From Janthinobacterium sp. BJB426 (GTDB lineage Bacteria > Pseudomonadota > Gammaproteobacteria > Burkholderiales > Burkholderiaceae_D): 64,000 nt of DNA. Of the stretch, positions 36,288 through 44,645 are shown in pieces; position 1 is the stretch's first letter, and each line of letters begins with the position of its first letter. The DNA is taken from positions 372,001 through 436,000 of the forward strand of contig NZ_PDZL01000001.1 of NCBI RefSeq assembly GCF_002735705.1, written 5' to 3'. The notes below the pieces were generated by a model. It was not told the DNA's origin, ran no database searches, and saw only the letters and a list, made by a program, of their open reading frames with translations. A program made the position numbers and the translations under genes.

Positions 36288-36817
36288 TGCGCCTCCAGCT
36301 GAAAACGGTAAGGGTGTTCGGGGGCGTTCGCATTCATCTCGTGTTTGAGCAGATACACGGAGCTGAACATGGGCTGCTGGTTCAGGAAGGTCAGGTAGTT
36401 GAGCATGTCCTGCGGTGTTTCCGCCTCGGCGGCGATCTTCAGGACGCTGGCGCCATCCTGTCCCTGCTGCGCGTTCAGGTCCAGCCCCAGCAAGGCCACG
36501 CGCACATCGCGCGGCGCCTGCACCGTCCTGACCAGGCGCGTGACGGGCAGGTTGAGCTGGCGCACGGCGGCGGCCACCTGTTTCAGTTCGAGGTCGCGTT
36601 CGCGTTGCTGGCTTGCCGAGAGGGGCGTGCGCACGGGACGCGCGGGTTGTAGCTGCGCCAGTTGCGCTTCCAGGCGCCGCGTTTCCTGTGCCTGCACCAG
36701 CCAGTACACGGCGGCCGGCAGCAGCATCAAGCCGCCCGCCAGGCACAGGGCCAGGCGCCAGCCCTTGAAGGTCTGCACCGTGCCGGGCGCCAGCAATTCC
36801 AGGCGGCTCAGGCCCAT
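36275..36817 (-). CDS. PilN-like inner-membrane platform protein
   Basis: This 180-residue protein begins MGLSRLELLAPGTVQTFKGWRLALCLAGGLMLLPAAVYWLV: a short cytoplasmic stretch, then a TM helix at about 20-42. A coiled-coil region (AQETRRLEAQLAQLQ) and a small alpha/beta periplasmic domain follow (RDVRVALLGLDLNAQQG, EAETPQDMLNYLTFLN). This is the PilN/GspL-C layout. It overlaps its PilM- and PilO-like partners by 10-13 bp, as these proteins form a complex. Confidence 0.78.
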   Translation of the reverse strand: MGLSRLELLAPGTVQTFKGWRLALCLAGGLMLLPAAVYWLVQAQETRRLEAQLAQLQPARPVRTPLSASQQRERDLELKQVAAAVRQLNLPVTRLVRTVQAPRDVRVALLGLDLNAQQGQDGASVLKIAAEAETPQDMLNYLTFLNQQPMFSSVYLLKHEMNANAPEHPYRFQLEAQWRQ

Positions 36818-37596
36818 GCGGCCTCCCGCATCAGGTGGGCGGCGCCGGCCACGGGGAGGGGCTGAAAGCGCGCCGGCAACTCGTCCTGCGGCACGCCGCT
36901 CAGGTCGAGCAGCGCCACGTGTTCGATGGCGTCCAGTTGCGGCGCGCGCAAGTTCCAGCGCCGCCATGCCCGATCCAGTTCGTCGCCCCAGGCAGCGCCG
37001 CAGGATTGGCTGTGCAGGGCCGTGATGCGCCCGCCACTCGTCGTTGCCAGCAGCAGCCGTCCCGCTTCCACCAGGGCGAAGGCGGCAGGTTTTCCGCCGG
37101 CGATGCTGCGCCAGGCCGGCCCGACGATGGGTTCGAGGGACAGGCAGCGCCGTCCATGCGCGGCCGCCGCATCCTGCACGCCTTGCAGCAGGGCCGCATC
37201 GATGCCGCAGGCCAGGCGTGGCTTGCCATAGGGTGCATCGTCGGCAGCCAGGCGCCAGGCGCGCGCGCCATCGCCGTAGACGGCAGCGAACTGGCTATGC
37301 AGGAAACGCTGCGCGCTGGTTCGGTCGAGCAGGGCGCCGCTCCACGGCACCATCAGCATGGCGCACCAGCGGCTGGCCAGGCTGATGGCCAACGGCAGTT
37401 TTTTTTCATTGTGCTGTTCGAGCCAGCCACGCAGGGCGGCCAGCGCCACTTCCCAGCTGGCGTCGGGGTTCAGGATCGGCAAATGGAATGCGCTGTCTGC
37501 CACGGGACGGCCAGCGCGGCGCTGCACGCCGTGCAATCCGTGCGGCGCCAGGTGCAGGCACAGGGTGGCGCGGGTAAGGCGTTCAATAAGTGACAC
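36808..37596 (-). CDS. PilM-like cytoplasmic actin-fold platform protein
   Basis: This 262-residue protein without membrane helices occupies the PilM/GspL-N position. It contains strands and loops compatible with a degenerate actin-like fold (LCLHLAPHGLHGV near the N-terminus, PLAISLASRWCAML, AFALVEAGRLLLATTSGG), but the sequence is diverged. It starts at a GTG with GGAG seven bases upstream and overlaps the ATPase gene by 14 bp. Role inferred: dock for the PilN-like tail and the motor ATPase. Confidence rests more on operon position than on similarity. Confidence 0.72.
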   Translation of the reverse strand: MSLIERLTRATLCLHLAPHGLHGVQRRAGRPVADSAFHLPILNPDASWEVALAALRGWLEQHNEKKLPLAISLASRWCAMLMVPWSGALLDRTSAQRFLHSQFAAVYGDGARAWRLAADDAPYGKPRLACGIDAALLQGVQDAAAAHGRRCLSLEPIVGPAWRSIAGGKPAAFALVEAGRLLLATTSGGRITALHSQSCGAAWGDELDRAWRRWNLRAPQLDAIEHVALLDLSGVPQDELPARFQPLPVAGAAHLMREAAWA

Positions 37597-39280
37597 GATT
37601 GAGCTCCGCTAAAGTGGTTTCGCCGCGCCGCACCAGGTCCAGGCCCGCTTCGCGCGCCAGGCGAAAGCCGTTGCGCGCCGCTTCTTCCTTCATCTGGCTC
37701 AAGGGCGCCCGCGTGCAGATCATTTCGCGCATCGCGTCGCTGAGCATCAGCACTTCGGCGACGGCCTTGCGGCCCTTGTAACCGGTGCCGCGGCAATGGC
37801 CGCAGCCTTTGCCGGCCATGAATTGCCAGTCCTGTACCTGGTGCAGGGCCAGGCCGCTGTCGCGCAATTGCTGCGCATCGGCCAGCACCTCGGCGCTGGC
37901 GTCGATGGCGCAATGGGCGCAATTGAGGCGCAGCAGGCGCTGCGCCACGATGCCGTTCAGGGCCGCCGCAAAGCTGTAGGCATCGACGCCCATGTGCAGG
38001 AAGCGCCCCACCACGTCGAAGACGTTATTCGCATGCACGGTGGTAAACACCAGGTGGCCCGTGAGCGCCGCCTGCACGGCGATCTGCGCAGTTTCGTCAT
38101 CGCGGATTTCGCCGATCATGATCTTGTCGGGATCGTGGCGCAGGATGGAGCGCAGGCCGCGCGCGAAGGTCAGTCCCTTTTTTTCGTTGACGGGGATCTG
38201 CAGCACGCGCGGCAAGCGGTATTCGACAGGGTCTTCGATGGTGACGATCTTGTCGCGCCCCGTATTGATTTCCGTGATGGCCGCGTACAGGGTGGTGGTC
38301 TTGCCGGAACCCGTGGGCCCCGTCACCAGCAGCATGCCGTGCGGCTTGGCGGCCAGGCGGCGGATCTGCTCGATGGCGTCCTCGTTCAGGCCCAGGCTTT
38401 CCAGGCGCAGCGCCTGCGCCGCCTCCGTCAGCGCGCGCCGGTCCAGCAGGCGCAGCACGCCGTCTTCGCCAAAGATATTGGGCATGATGGAAACGCGAAA
38501 GTCGATCTCCGCCCCTTTCACGCGCACCTTGAAGCGACCATCCTGCGGGATGCGCCGCTCGGCGATGTCGAGGTCGGCCATCACCTTGATGCGCGAGATG
38601 ATCTGTTCGGCCATCGCCAGTCCCTGCACCTGGCCTGCCTGCACCAGCACGCCGTCGACGCGGTACTTGATGACCAGGCTGGCCACGTCGCATTCGAGGT
38701 GGATGTCGCTGGCCTGGAATTTCAGGGCATCGTAGATGGTGGAGTTCACCAGTTTGACCACCGGGCTGCTGTCTTCGCTGATGCGGATCAATGAAATGTC
38801 CTCGATGCTCTGGTCGAGGCCCGGCACATCATCACCGTGCTGCATTTCCTGCATCGCCTGTTGCACGCTTTCCTGCTGCAGCAGATAGGCGGCAAGGTCG
38901 TCCGGGTGCGCCAGCGCCACCGTGAAGGGTGTGGACAGGGCGAAGTCGGCCCATTGCAGCAAGTCTTCGGCAAACGGGTTGCCGATGACGAGCACGGGCG
39001 GCGCGCCGGGAACGCCCGGTTGCAGCAGCACGCAGTCGCGCTGGGCGCAATCCGTGTAGGGCAGCAGGGCAAAGGCGGGCAAGGCGGCCTGCAGTTCGGC
39101 CATCGTCCAGGCCGGGTAGCGGAACAGGGCGGCCAGCTGGCGCAAGAAGACTTCGGGCGGCAGGGCTGCCGTTTCCTGCAGCACGGCCATCTGCGGGCGG
39201 CCCTGTTCCAGTGCGCTGGCGTGGGCCCGGCGCAGCATGGCCGCATCGAGCACGGCCCGTTCTTCGTCGCGTGCGTTCAT
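37583..39280 (-). CDS. gspE: GspE/PilB-type secretion ATPase
   Basis: This 565-residue hexameric motor ATPase powers pseudopilus extension. The N-terminal N1/N2 domains cover about 1-170. The catalytic domain has Walker A GPTGSGKT (321-328), Asp-box and Walker B IMIGEIRDDETAQIA and the His-box GHLVFTTVHANN. A C-terminal tetracysteine zinc site (CAHCAIDASAE, CGHCRGTGYKGR) is typical of GspE and PilB. The start is the ATG of MNARDEERAV, 10 bp after the GspF-like stop; a start 12 codons upstream is possible. There is no PilT-like retraction ATPase in the operon, which favours secretion over a retractile pilus. Confidence 0.93.
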   Translation of the reverse strand: MNARDEERAVLDAAMLRRAHASALEQGRPQMAVLQETAALPPEVFLRQLAALFRYPAWTMAELQAALPAFALLPYTDCAQRDCVLLQPGVPGAPPVLVIGNPFAEDLLQWADFALSTPFTVALAHPDDLAAYLLQQESVQQAMQEMQHGDDVPGLDQSIEDISLIRISEDSSPVVKLVNSTIYDALKFQASDIHLECDVASLVIKYRVDGVLVQAGQVQGLAMAEQIISRIKVMADLDIAERRIPQDGRFKVRVKGAEIDFRVSIMPNIFGEDGVLRLLDRRALTEAAQALRLESLGLNEDAIEQIRRLAAKPHGMLLVTGPTGSGKTTTLYAAITEINTGRDKIVTIEDPVEYRLPRVLQIPVNEKKGLTFARGLRSILRHDPDKIMIGEIRDDETAQIAVQAALTGHLVFTTVHANNVFDVVGRFLHMGVDAYSFAAALNGIVAQRLLRLNCAHCAIDASAEVLADAQQLRDSGLALHQVQDWQFMAGKGCGHCRGTGYKGRKAVAEVLMLSDAMREMICTRAPLSQMKEEAARNGFRLAREAGLDLVRRGETTLAELNRVTY

Positions 39281-39290
39281 GTCATGACTC

Positions 39291-40484
39291 TCACGATAAG
39301 CTCCCGGCCAGTTCAAAGATCGGCATGTACATCAGCACTACCACGCCGCCAATCACCACGCCGATGATGGTCATCAAGAGCGGTTCGAGCAGGCGCGACG
39401 CCCAGTCCACCCAGCGGGCGAATTCCTCGTCATGGAACTTGGCCGAGCGTTCCAGCATGTCGCCCAGGCGGCCCGTGTTCTCGCCCACTTTCAGCAGCGA
39501 TTGCGCCACCGGCGTGGCCATGCCGGCGTGTTCCAGCGCGGTGGAAAACGGCATGCCTTCCTGTACCGCGCGGCGCGCCTGCGCCAGTTGCTCCTGCTGC
39601 GCCGGCAGCAGCATGGGCGCGACCATGGCCAGCGCCTTGTGCAGCGGGATGCCCGCATGCAGCAGCAGGCTGAGGGCACGGTAGAAGCGGGCCAGGCGAA
39701 ATTCCGCTGCCTTGTCGGCCAGCACGGGCAGGCGCAGCAGGCGCAGGACGAGGGCCTGGCGCGCACCGGCATTGGCGATGCCAAAGACTACGGCGGCCAC
39801 CACGGCGGCCAGCGCGCTGGCGCACAGCAGCGGATGCGCGGCCAGGGTCTGGCCAAAGCCCAGCAGCATTTGCGACATCCACGGGATGTCGCGCCCCGAA
39901 CTTTCGTAGACGACGCTGAATTTGGGTACCACGTAGCCGAGCAGGAACAGCGTCACCAGGCCGCCGACGACGAGCAGCATGCACGGGTAGATGGCGGCGG
40001 AAATGAGTTTTTTACGGATGGCGTCGAATTGCAGCTGGTAGCCGACGAAGCGCGCCAGCGCCTCGGGCAGGTTGCCCGAGCGTTCGGCCGCATGCACGGT
40101 GGCGATGTAAATGTCGGGGAAGATGTCGGGGAAACCGGCCAGGGTGTCGGAAAAGCTTTGCCCTTGCTGCAGGGTGAGCACGATGGCGGCCAGGGTGGCC
40201 TTGGCGCCTGGGCGCGTTTCCTTGTTGTGCAGGGTCGCCATGGCCTCGCCCAGGTTCAGGCCCGCTTCGAGCAGGGCCAGCAGCTCCTGGCTGAATTGCA
40301 GCAGGGGCAGGCCCTGTTTGCCCGGACGCGCCGGCGCGCTGCCTTCCCCGCTGCTGCTGTCGTCCACGGCCAGCACGCGCCAGCCGCCGCGCACGGCCGC
40401 GCGGATCGCTTCGGCCTCGCTGGCGGCGTCGATGGCCAGCGCCTGGCTGCCCGCCGGGCCCTGCACCTGGAGGTGGAACTGCAT
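39291..40484 (-). CDS. gspF: GspF/PilC-type inner-membrane platform protein
   Basis: This 397-residue polytopic protein has two T2SSF domains, each followed by a TM helix or helix pair (LISAAIYPCMLLVVGGLVTLFLLGYVVP near 165-195; LLEPLLMTIIGVVIGGVVVLMYMPIF at the end). Family motifs are QFSQELLALLEAGLNLGEAMATL and the second-repeat equivalent ALSLLLHAGIPLHKALAMV. It is the first gene of the minus-strand secretion operon. The start is the ATG of MQFHLQVQGP; the open frame upstream has no family similarity. Confidence 0.92.
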   Translation of the reverse strand: MQFHLQVQGPAGSQALAIDAASEAEAIRAAVRGGWRVLAVDDSSSGEGSAPARPGKQGLPLLQFSQELLALLEAGLNLGEAMATLHNKETRPGAKATLAAIVLTLQQGQSFSDTLAGFPDIFPDIYIATVHAAERSGNLPEALARFVGYQLQFDAIRKKLISAAIYPCMLLVVGGLVTLFLLGYVVPKFSVVYESSGRDIPWMSQMLLGFGQTLAAHPLLCASALAAVVAAVVFGIANAGARQALVLRLLRLPVLADKAAEFRLARFYRALSLLLHAGIPLHKALAMVAPMLLPAQQEQLAQARRAVQEGMPFSTALEHAGMATPVAQSLLKVGENTGRLGDMLERSAKFHDEEFARWVDWASRLLEPLLMTIIGVVIGGVVVLMYMPIFELAGSLS

Positions 40485-40689
40485 GACCGCGTCAGGCGAA
40501 CATGACGAGGGCCTGGGGCGTGAAAATGGGGTGATGTGAAAAGGGGAATGCGCGTGCGGACAAGGTCGAAGTAGGCATCGGTCAGGAACAATCCAAAAAA
40601 AGTTCAATTCGTCGCGGGTACCGGCAGCAGGCAAGATGCAATCACTGCCTCAGGGTAGACTGAAATTGCCAGGAAATCAATCGTGCTGT

Positions 40690-40721
40690 GCGGGCAAGCC
40701 TTGCATCGATGGCTTGCCCGC
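40690..40721. terminator. inverted repeat at the 3' end of the M4 protease gene
   Basis: GCGGGCAAGCC (40690-40700) and GGCTTGCCCGC (40711-40721) form a perfect 11-bp stem with a 10-base loop just past the protease stop codon. There is no T-run on the minus strand, so the termination role is likely from strength and position only. The remaining 205 bp to the GspF-like start probably carry the secretion operon promoter, which I cannot place. Confidence 0.5.
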
Positions 40722-40733
40722 ATGTTTAGCCGC

Positions 40734-43265
40734 TTACTGGGTAACCAGGCTGACCTTGTCGATCACGAACGAGGTTTGCAGCGATGCGTCCTCGGTCGCG
40801 GCAAACGAGATCTGCACGGTCTGGCCCTTGTAGGCGATCAGGTCAAACGTGCGGATCTGGTAGCCGGCCGCCTTGTTCACGTTCGAGTACGAGGCCAGGG
40901 TGCCCAGCACCGTGCCGGCGCTGTTCTTCACGGTGACGACCAGCTTGTCGTACACGGTATTGCCCGTTTCAGCCGTGTCGATATGCAGCGCGAAGGTCAA
41001 GCTGGCCGAAGTGGCGGCAGCCGGAATGGCCACGCTTTGCGTCAGCGATTCGCTGGCCGTGGCGCCATTGCCGCCCAGCCAGGCGTACTTCGTGCCTTCG
41101 TATGCGGTTTGGCCCGTGAAGGTGCCGATGGCGCCCGTGGTGCCGCTCCAGCCCGTGGCGCCGGACTCGAAGCCGCCGTTCGTCACGCGTTCGGTGGCGC
41201 TGCTCGTGCCCACCGTCAGCGTGGCGTTGTTCGACGTGGCCGTCACGGCAGGCGACGAGGAATCCGTCACCGTGGCCTTGAACACGGCACCGCTGTCGGC
41301 CGCTACGGTCGTGAAGCTGTAGGCAGGCGACGTGGCGCCGCTGATCACGGCGCCGTTTCGGAACCACTTGTAGGTGTACGGTGCCGTACCGCCGCCCGCG
41401 CCCACGGCGAACGAGGCGGTGGCGCCCGGTGCGACGGTGATGCTGGCCGGCTGGCTGGTGATGGTCACCGCGCCGCCCGTGGTCGATTCATCGACGTCGG
41501 CGCCCACGTTGATGGCCGCGTACGCGCGCTTGACGGCGGTCGCTTCGGCGCTGCCCACGCCATATAGTTCCTCGGCTGCCAGCAGCACCTTGTTGCGCGC
41601 GTCGGCGTAGTTGGTCGACGAGGTGAACTTGGTGGTGGCGGCCTTGAACCAGATGCGGTAAGCCTTGTCGCTGCCGATACCGGTCATGGCCAGCGGGCTT
41701 TTGTTCAGGTAAGAGCTGTAGTAGTCGCTGCTGGACGTGGAGTTCGAACCTTGCGACAGGAAGTAGAACATGCGGTTGTTCGGGCCGCTGCTGTAGTGGA
41801 CGTCGAGGTTCTTGATGGTGCTGCTCCATGCATTCGGGCTACTGCCATCCTTGCTTGGCTTGTACAGCCAACGCAGCGGCTGGCCATTCTTGGCGATTTC
41901 CTTGCCGGTCATCCAATCGTTGCCCGTGTTGGGGATGCTGGTGCCTGTGCCACCGGCGCGCGCATACGCTTCCACCATTTCACCGGCGATGTCCGAGCTC
42001 GATTCATTCAAGCCGCCCGACTCTTGCGAGTAGATCAGGCCCGAGGTGGCGTCCGTGATGCCGTGACCCATTTCGTGGCCGATCACGTCGATGGAGCCGA
42101 GGTTGTTGAACGAGCTGCCGCCGTCGCCGATGTACATGCACTTGCAGCTGCTGTCGTAATAGGCGTTGTCGTAGGCCGTGTTGACGTGGGCGGCGATGTG
42201 GGTGGCCGTGTTGTTGCCGTCCAGGCTGGACCAGCCCAGTACATTCTTGTGCGTGTCGTAGGTGTTCATCAGGCCCCACATCGCGTTCACTGCCGCCGTC
42301 TGGCCGTTGGCGTTGGTGGTGCTGCCGCCGTTGATGTATTGCTGGCCGTCTCCCCAAGTGTTGCTGGTGCTGCTGTACACGCTGCCCGAACTGGTGCCGT
42401 GGTTGGCATTCGTGATGGCCATGCCGCCGAAGCTGCCGCCCGTGCCGCGGCTCGGGTCTTTCATGGTGTAGGTGCTGCCCGTGAGCGTCGTGTTCAGCGG
42501 TACCTGGCCGTTGTACTGGCTGTTGCCGATGCCGGCCACGGTTTTCAGGGCTTTCCATTGACGCAGGATGCGGCCATCCTTGGCGCTGACGATGGTGTCG
42601 TAGTAGACCGGCTTGTTACCGCTGATCATGCGCGTTTGCACCAGGTAGGCCAGCTCGTAGTGGTCGACCACGTCCTGCACGTCGAGCGCGTTCAGCGCCG
42701 CTTCCGACTTGTTCTCGGCGCCGGCCACGCGCACCGTTTTCATCACGGGGTAGATCAGCAGTTGCGCATGCGGCGGCACGTGGTCGACGGCCTGCACGCC
42801 GATGCTTTTCACGGCGGCGGCGATGGCGGCGGCGGCGCTGACGGCCGGCGTGGTGTCGATATCGGTGGTGGCGCTGCGGGTGACGGAATTGACGCCGCCG
42901 CTACCGAGGCCGGAAGCGCGGTCCGACACGGATTCGCTGACGATGTCGCCGGCGTTGTTGCTGACCACGACCGTCTCGGAACCGAAGACGGGCAAGCCCT
43001 TGTAGGTGTGCTGTACGCGGCTCACGCGCGTGCCGCTGACGCCCGGATGCTGGGCGCCGACGGCAAAGCCATGCTCGGTATTCAAGCCGCGGCTGCGTGC
43101 CTGTGCGGCCAGCTTGTTGACCAGGCCGGCGTTCTCTTGTGGAGAGGCCAGGGTCACCGGGGCAGCCATCAGGGTCTGTGGCAGCGGCGTGGCGGCGTCC
43201 GCCGTGGTGGCCATCAGCGGCAGGGCGGCGATGGATGCGGCAACTATCGTCAAACGTAAATTCAT
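40734..43265 (-). CDS. secreted M4 (thermolysin-like) zinc metalloprotease with Ig-like and C-terminal beta domains
   Basis: This 843-residue pre-pro-enzyme has a signal peptide (LTIVAASIAALPLMATTADAA, to about 25) and a propeptide with FTP/PepSY parts (about 30-240). The M4 catalytic domain (about 255-620) has HEMGH (397-401) and GGLNESSSDIAGEM (third ligand about Glu421). An Ig/PKD-like domain (about 625-715, ITSQPASITVAPGATASFAV, YKWFRNGAVISGA) and a C-terminal jelly-roll-like domain (about 720-843) follow. The start is MNLRLTIVAA; the upstream open frame is promoter DNA. M4 enzymes are classic type II secretion substrates, and the secretion operon follows downstream on the same strand. 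Confidence 0.93.
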   Translation of the reverse strand: MNLRLTIVAASIAALPLMATTADAATPLPQTLMAAPVTLASPQENAGLVNKLAAQARSRGLNTEHGFAVGAQHPGVSGTRVSRVQHTYKGLPVFGSETVVVSNNAGDIVSESVSDRASGLGSGGVNSVTRSATTDIDTTPAVSAAAAIAAAVKSIGVQAVDHVPPHAQLLIYPVMKTVRVAGAENKSEAALNALDVQDVVDHYELAYLVQTRMISGNKPVYYDTIVSAKDGRILRQWKALKTVAGIGNSQYNGQVPLNTTLTGSTYTMKDPSRGTGGSFGGMAITNANHGTSSGSVYSSTSNTWGDGQQYINGGSTTNANGQTAAVNAMWGLMNTYDTHKNVLGWSSLDGNNTATHIAAHVNTAYDNAYYDSSCKCMYIGDGGSSFNNLGSIDVIGHEMGHGITDATSGLIYSQESGGLNESSSDIAGEMVEAYARAGGTGTSIPNTGNDWMTGKEIAKNGQPLRWLYKPSKDGSSPNAWSSTIKNLDVHYSSGPNNRMFYFLSQGSNSTSSSDYYSSYLNKSPLAMTGIGSDKAYRIWFKAATTKFTSSTNYADARNKVLLAAEELYGVGSAEATAVKRAYAAINVGADVDESTTGGAVTITSQPASITVAPGATASFAVGAGGGTAPYTYKWFRNGAVISGATSPAYSFTTVAADSGAVFKATVTDSSSPAVTATSNNATLTVGTSSATERVTNGGFESGATGWSGTTGAIGTFTGQTAYEGTKYAWLGGNGATASESLTQSVAIPAAATSASLTFALHIDTAETGNTVYDKLVVTVKNSAGTVLGTLASYSNVNKAAGYQIRTFDLIAYKGQTVQISFAATEDASLQTSFVIDKVSLVTQ

Positions 43266-43601
43266 TTCTGCTCCATGGTATCGGTTAAGGAAATGGTGAA
43301 TGAGCTGGCCGCGATGCCTGATGGCCACCCCGGCGTGCCTGGCAGGCGGATAGCCTGCCGTTTTGTGGTGGCATGACACCGGGTAGGGGGACACTAAACT
43401 TGTCGAGATCGCCATGTCAAAAAATTCAAGAAATGGGTCACCAGGCGAATTTTTGTTAAGAATTGAACATTTATCGGCGCTGCATGAGCGCAAAGTTTGA
43501 TCTACCACAAGCTGCAACTTTTGTTTTGGACTACTTCCCCTAATGGCGCGCTCTGTTGGAAAAACACTGTTGCATTTTCTAAATGTTGCGATCTACACTA
43601 G
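43266..43601. other. 336-bp gap: promoter region of the M4 protease gene, no gene seen
   Basis: The stretch between the protease start and the hairpin at 43602 carries no ORF with a ribosome site. It becomes AT-richer from 43410 to 43600, compatible with promoters in either direction; I cannot assign -35/-10 boxes with confidence. Confidence 0.5.
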
Positions 43602-43636
43602 GTCTTCGCGTAGCCCCCAGCGGACCACGCGAAGAC
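43602..43636. repeat. perfect 10-bp inverted repeat upstream of the candidate leader peptide
   Basis: GTCTTCGCGT (43602-43611) and ACGCGAAGAC (43627-43636) with a 15-base loop. It is followed on the plus strand by A7 rather than T, so it is not a normal terminator. If transcribed from the left it would be a 5' stem of the leader of the ACT-domain gene; it could also be a protein-binding site. Confidence 0.6.
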
Positions 43637-43705
43637 AAAAAAAGCGCACGCGGCAATGACCGCGTCCAGATACAGCGCATCGGGAAAAAAAATCGGGAGT
43701 TTCAC

Positions 43706-43786
43706 ATGACGTCAGTTCTGTTTTCTGCTGTTGGTTTCAGCCATTTCCCCTCTGGAGCGGCATTCATGCTGCATCCGCCTTCCTAG
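43706..43786 (+). CDS. candidate 26-residue leader peptide upstream of the ACT-domain gene
   Basis: A short frame beginning MTSVLFSAVGFSHF and ending HPPS has a good ribosome site (GGGAG, 6 bases before ATG). Twenty bases after its stop are terminator-like hairpins, then the ACT-domain gene. There is no run of one amino acid as in his or trp leaders, but the end Pro-Pro-Ser-stop could slow termination. It could be a leader peptide of an attenuator or a stand-alone small protein. Evidence is position and ribosome site only. Confidence 0.4.
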   Translation: MTSVLFSAVGFSHFPSGAAFMLHPPS

Positions 43787-43805
43787 CCGCCGCCAACCGG
43801 CTCTT

Positions 43806-43826
43806 CCCCCGCGAGGGGGTTCTTTT
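43806..43826 (+). terminator. terminator-like hairpin (possible attenuator)
   Basis: CCCCC-GCGA-GGGGG followed by TTCTTTT, 20 bases past the short ORF. A second GC stem, CCGCGCCG/CGGCGCGG (43839-43856), with TTTTTT about 15 bases later, follows before the ACT-domain gene. Tandem stems between a short ORF and a gene suggest premature termination control. Confidence 0.5.
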
Positions 43827-43936
43827 CCGCGAGTCCGACCGCGCCGCCCGGCGCGGCCGCTGGCGCAGTGCATCCTTTTTTCAGGAAGGGTTGCCGGCTC
43901 CTGGTGCGTGCACCGGAATCCCCGGCCCGACGAACT

Positions 43937-44593
43937 ATGCTTTCGATAGCGACCAAAGTGGAACAGATCGTGATGGAATCGGCCTTTCTCAGCGAGGGAT
44001 TGGGCCGGGGCTTGCTGAACTTGTCGGAACTGGCGCGCCAGCTGCAGCCGCAATTGCAGAGCGACCTATGGAAACCGGTGGGGCAGGCTGCCGTGGTGAT
44101 GGCCCTGCGCCGTCTGGCGGAACGGATGCCGCAGCAGAAAAGCGGCGAGATCGTGCTGGCGCACCGGGCGGGAGAGCTGTCCACGCGCAGTGAATTGATG
44201 ATTTTTACCTACCGCTATTCCGACCAGACCTATGACTGCCAGCGCCAGTTGCTGGCGCTGGCCGCGCCCCAGCGGGGCACCTTCATCACGGTCACGCGTG
44301 GCGTCAACGAGGTGATGGTGATCTGCAGCCGCAGTCTGCATGCGCTGGTGGACGAGGTTTTTGGCGGCGAGCAGGAACTTGCGCGCCTCGAGCGCGTGAC
44401 GGCCGTGACCCTGCACCTGGCACCCGAAACCTGCTACACGCCAGGCGTGTATCACGCCATCCTCAAGCGCCTGGCCTGGGAACGCATCAACCTGATCAAC
44501 ATTATCTGCACCTACACGGAGCTGACCTTGCTGCTGGAAGCATCGCAGACGGGGGCCGCCTTTTCCGTGCTGTCGAAAATCGTCGCCCAATGA
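43937..44593 (+). CDS. ACT-domain-containing protein
   Basis: This cytoplasmic protein of 218 residues has an N-terminal helical region (MLSIATKVEQIVMESAFLSEGLGRGLLNLSELARQLQPQL, then ALRRLAERM) and a C-terminal part (about 130-218) containing two ACT-like beta-alpha-beta units: GTFITVTRGVNEVMVICS and ERINLINIICTYTELTLLLEASQTGAAFSVL. The second unit resembles the ACT domain of aspartate kinase. No catalytic domain is present, so it is probably a small-molecule-sensing regulator; the ligand is unknown. The start at MLSIATK fits family-type N-termini, although the ribosome site is weak; a GTG 69 bp upstream lies within the possible attenuator. Confidence 0.78.
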   Translation: MLSIATKVEQIVMESAFLSEGLGRGLLNLSELARQLQPQLQSDLWKPVGQAAVVMALRRLAERMPQQKSGEIVLAHRAGELSTRSELMIFTYRYSDQTYDCQRQLLALAAPQRGTFITVTRGVNEVMVICSRSLHALVDEVFGGEQELARLERVTAVTLHLAPETCYTPGVYHAILKRLAWERINLINIICTYTELTLLLEASQTGAAFSVLSKIVAQ

Positions 44594-44625
44594 AAAACGC
44601 CCCGCTGCAGCGATGCAGCGGGGCG
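44593..44625 (-). terminator. Rho-independent terminator of argH
   Basis: On the minus strand CGCCCCGCTGCA, a 4-base loop and TGCAGCGGGGCG are followed by TTTTT. It ends the argH transcript just at the stop codon of the convergent ACT-domain gene. Confidence 0.85.
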
Positions 44626-44645
44626 CTTGGGTGCGCAAGCGCGGT

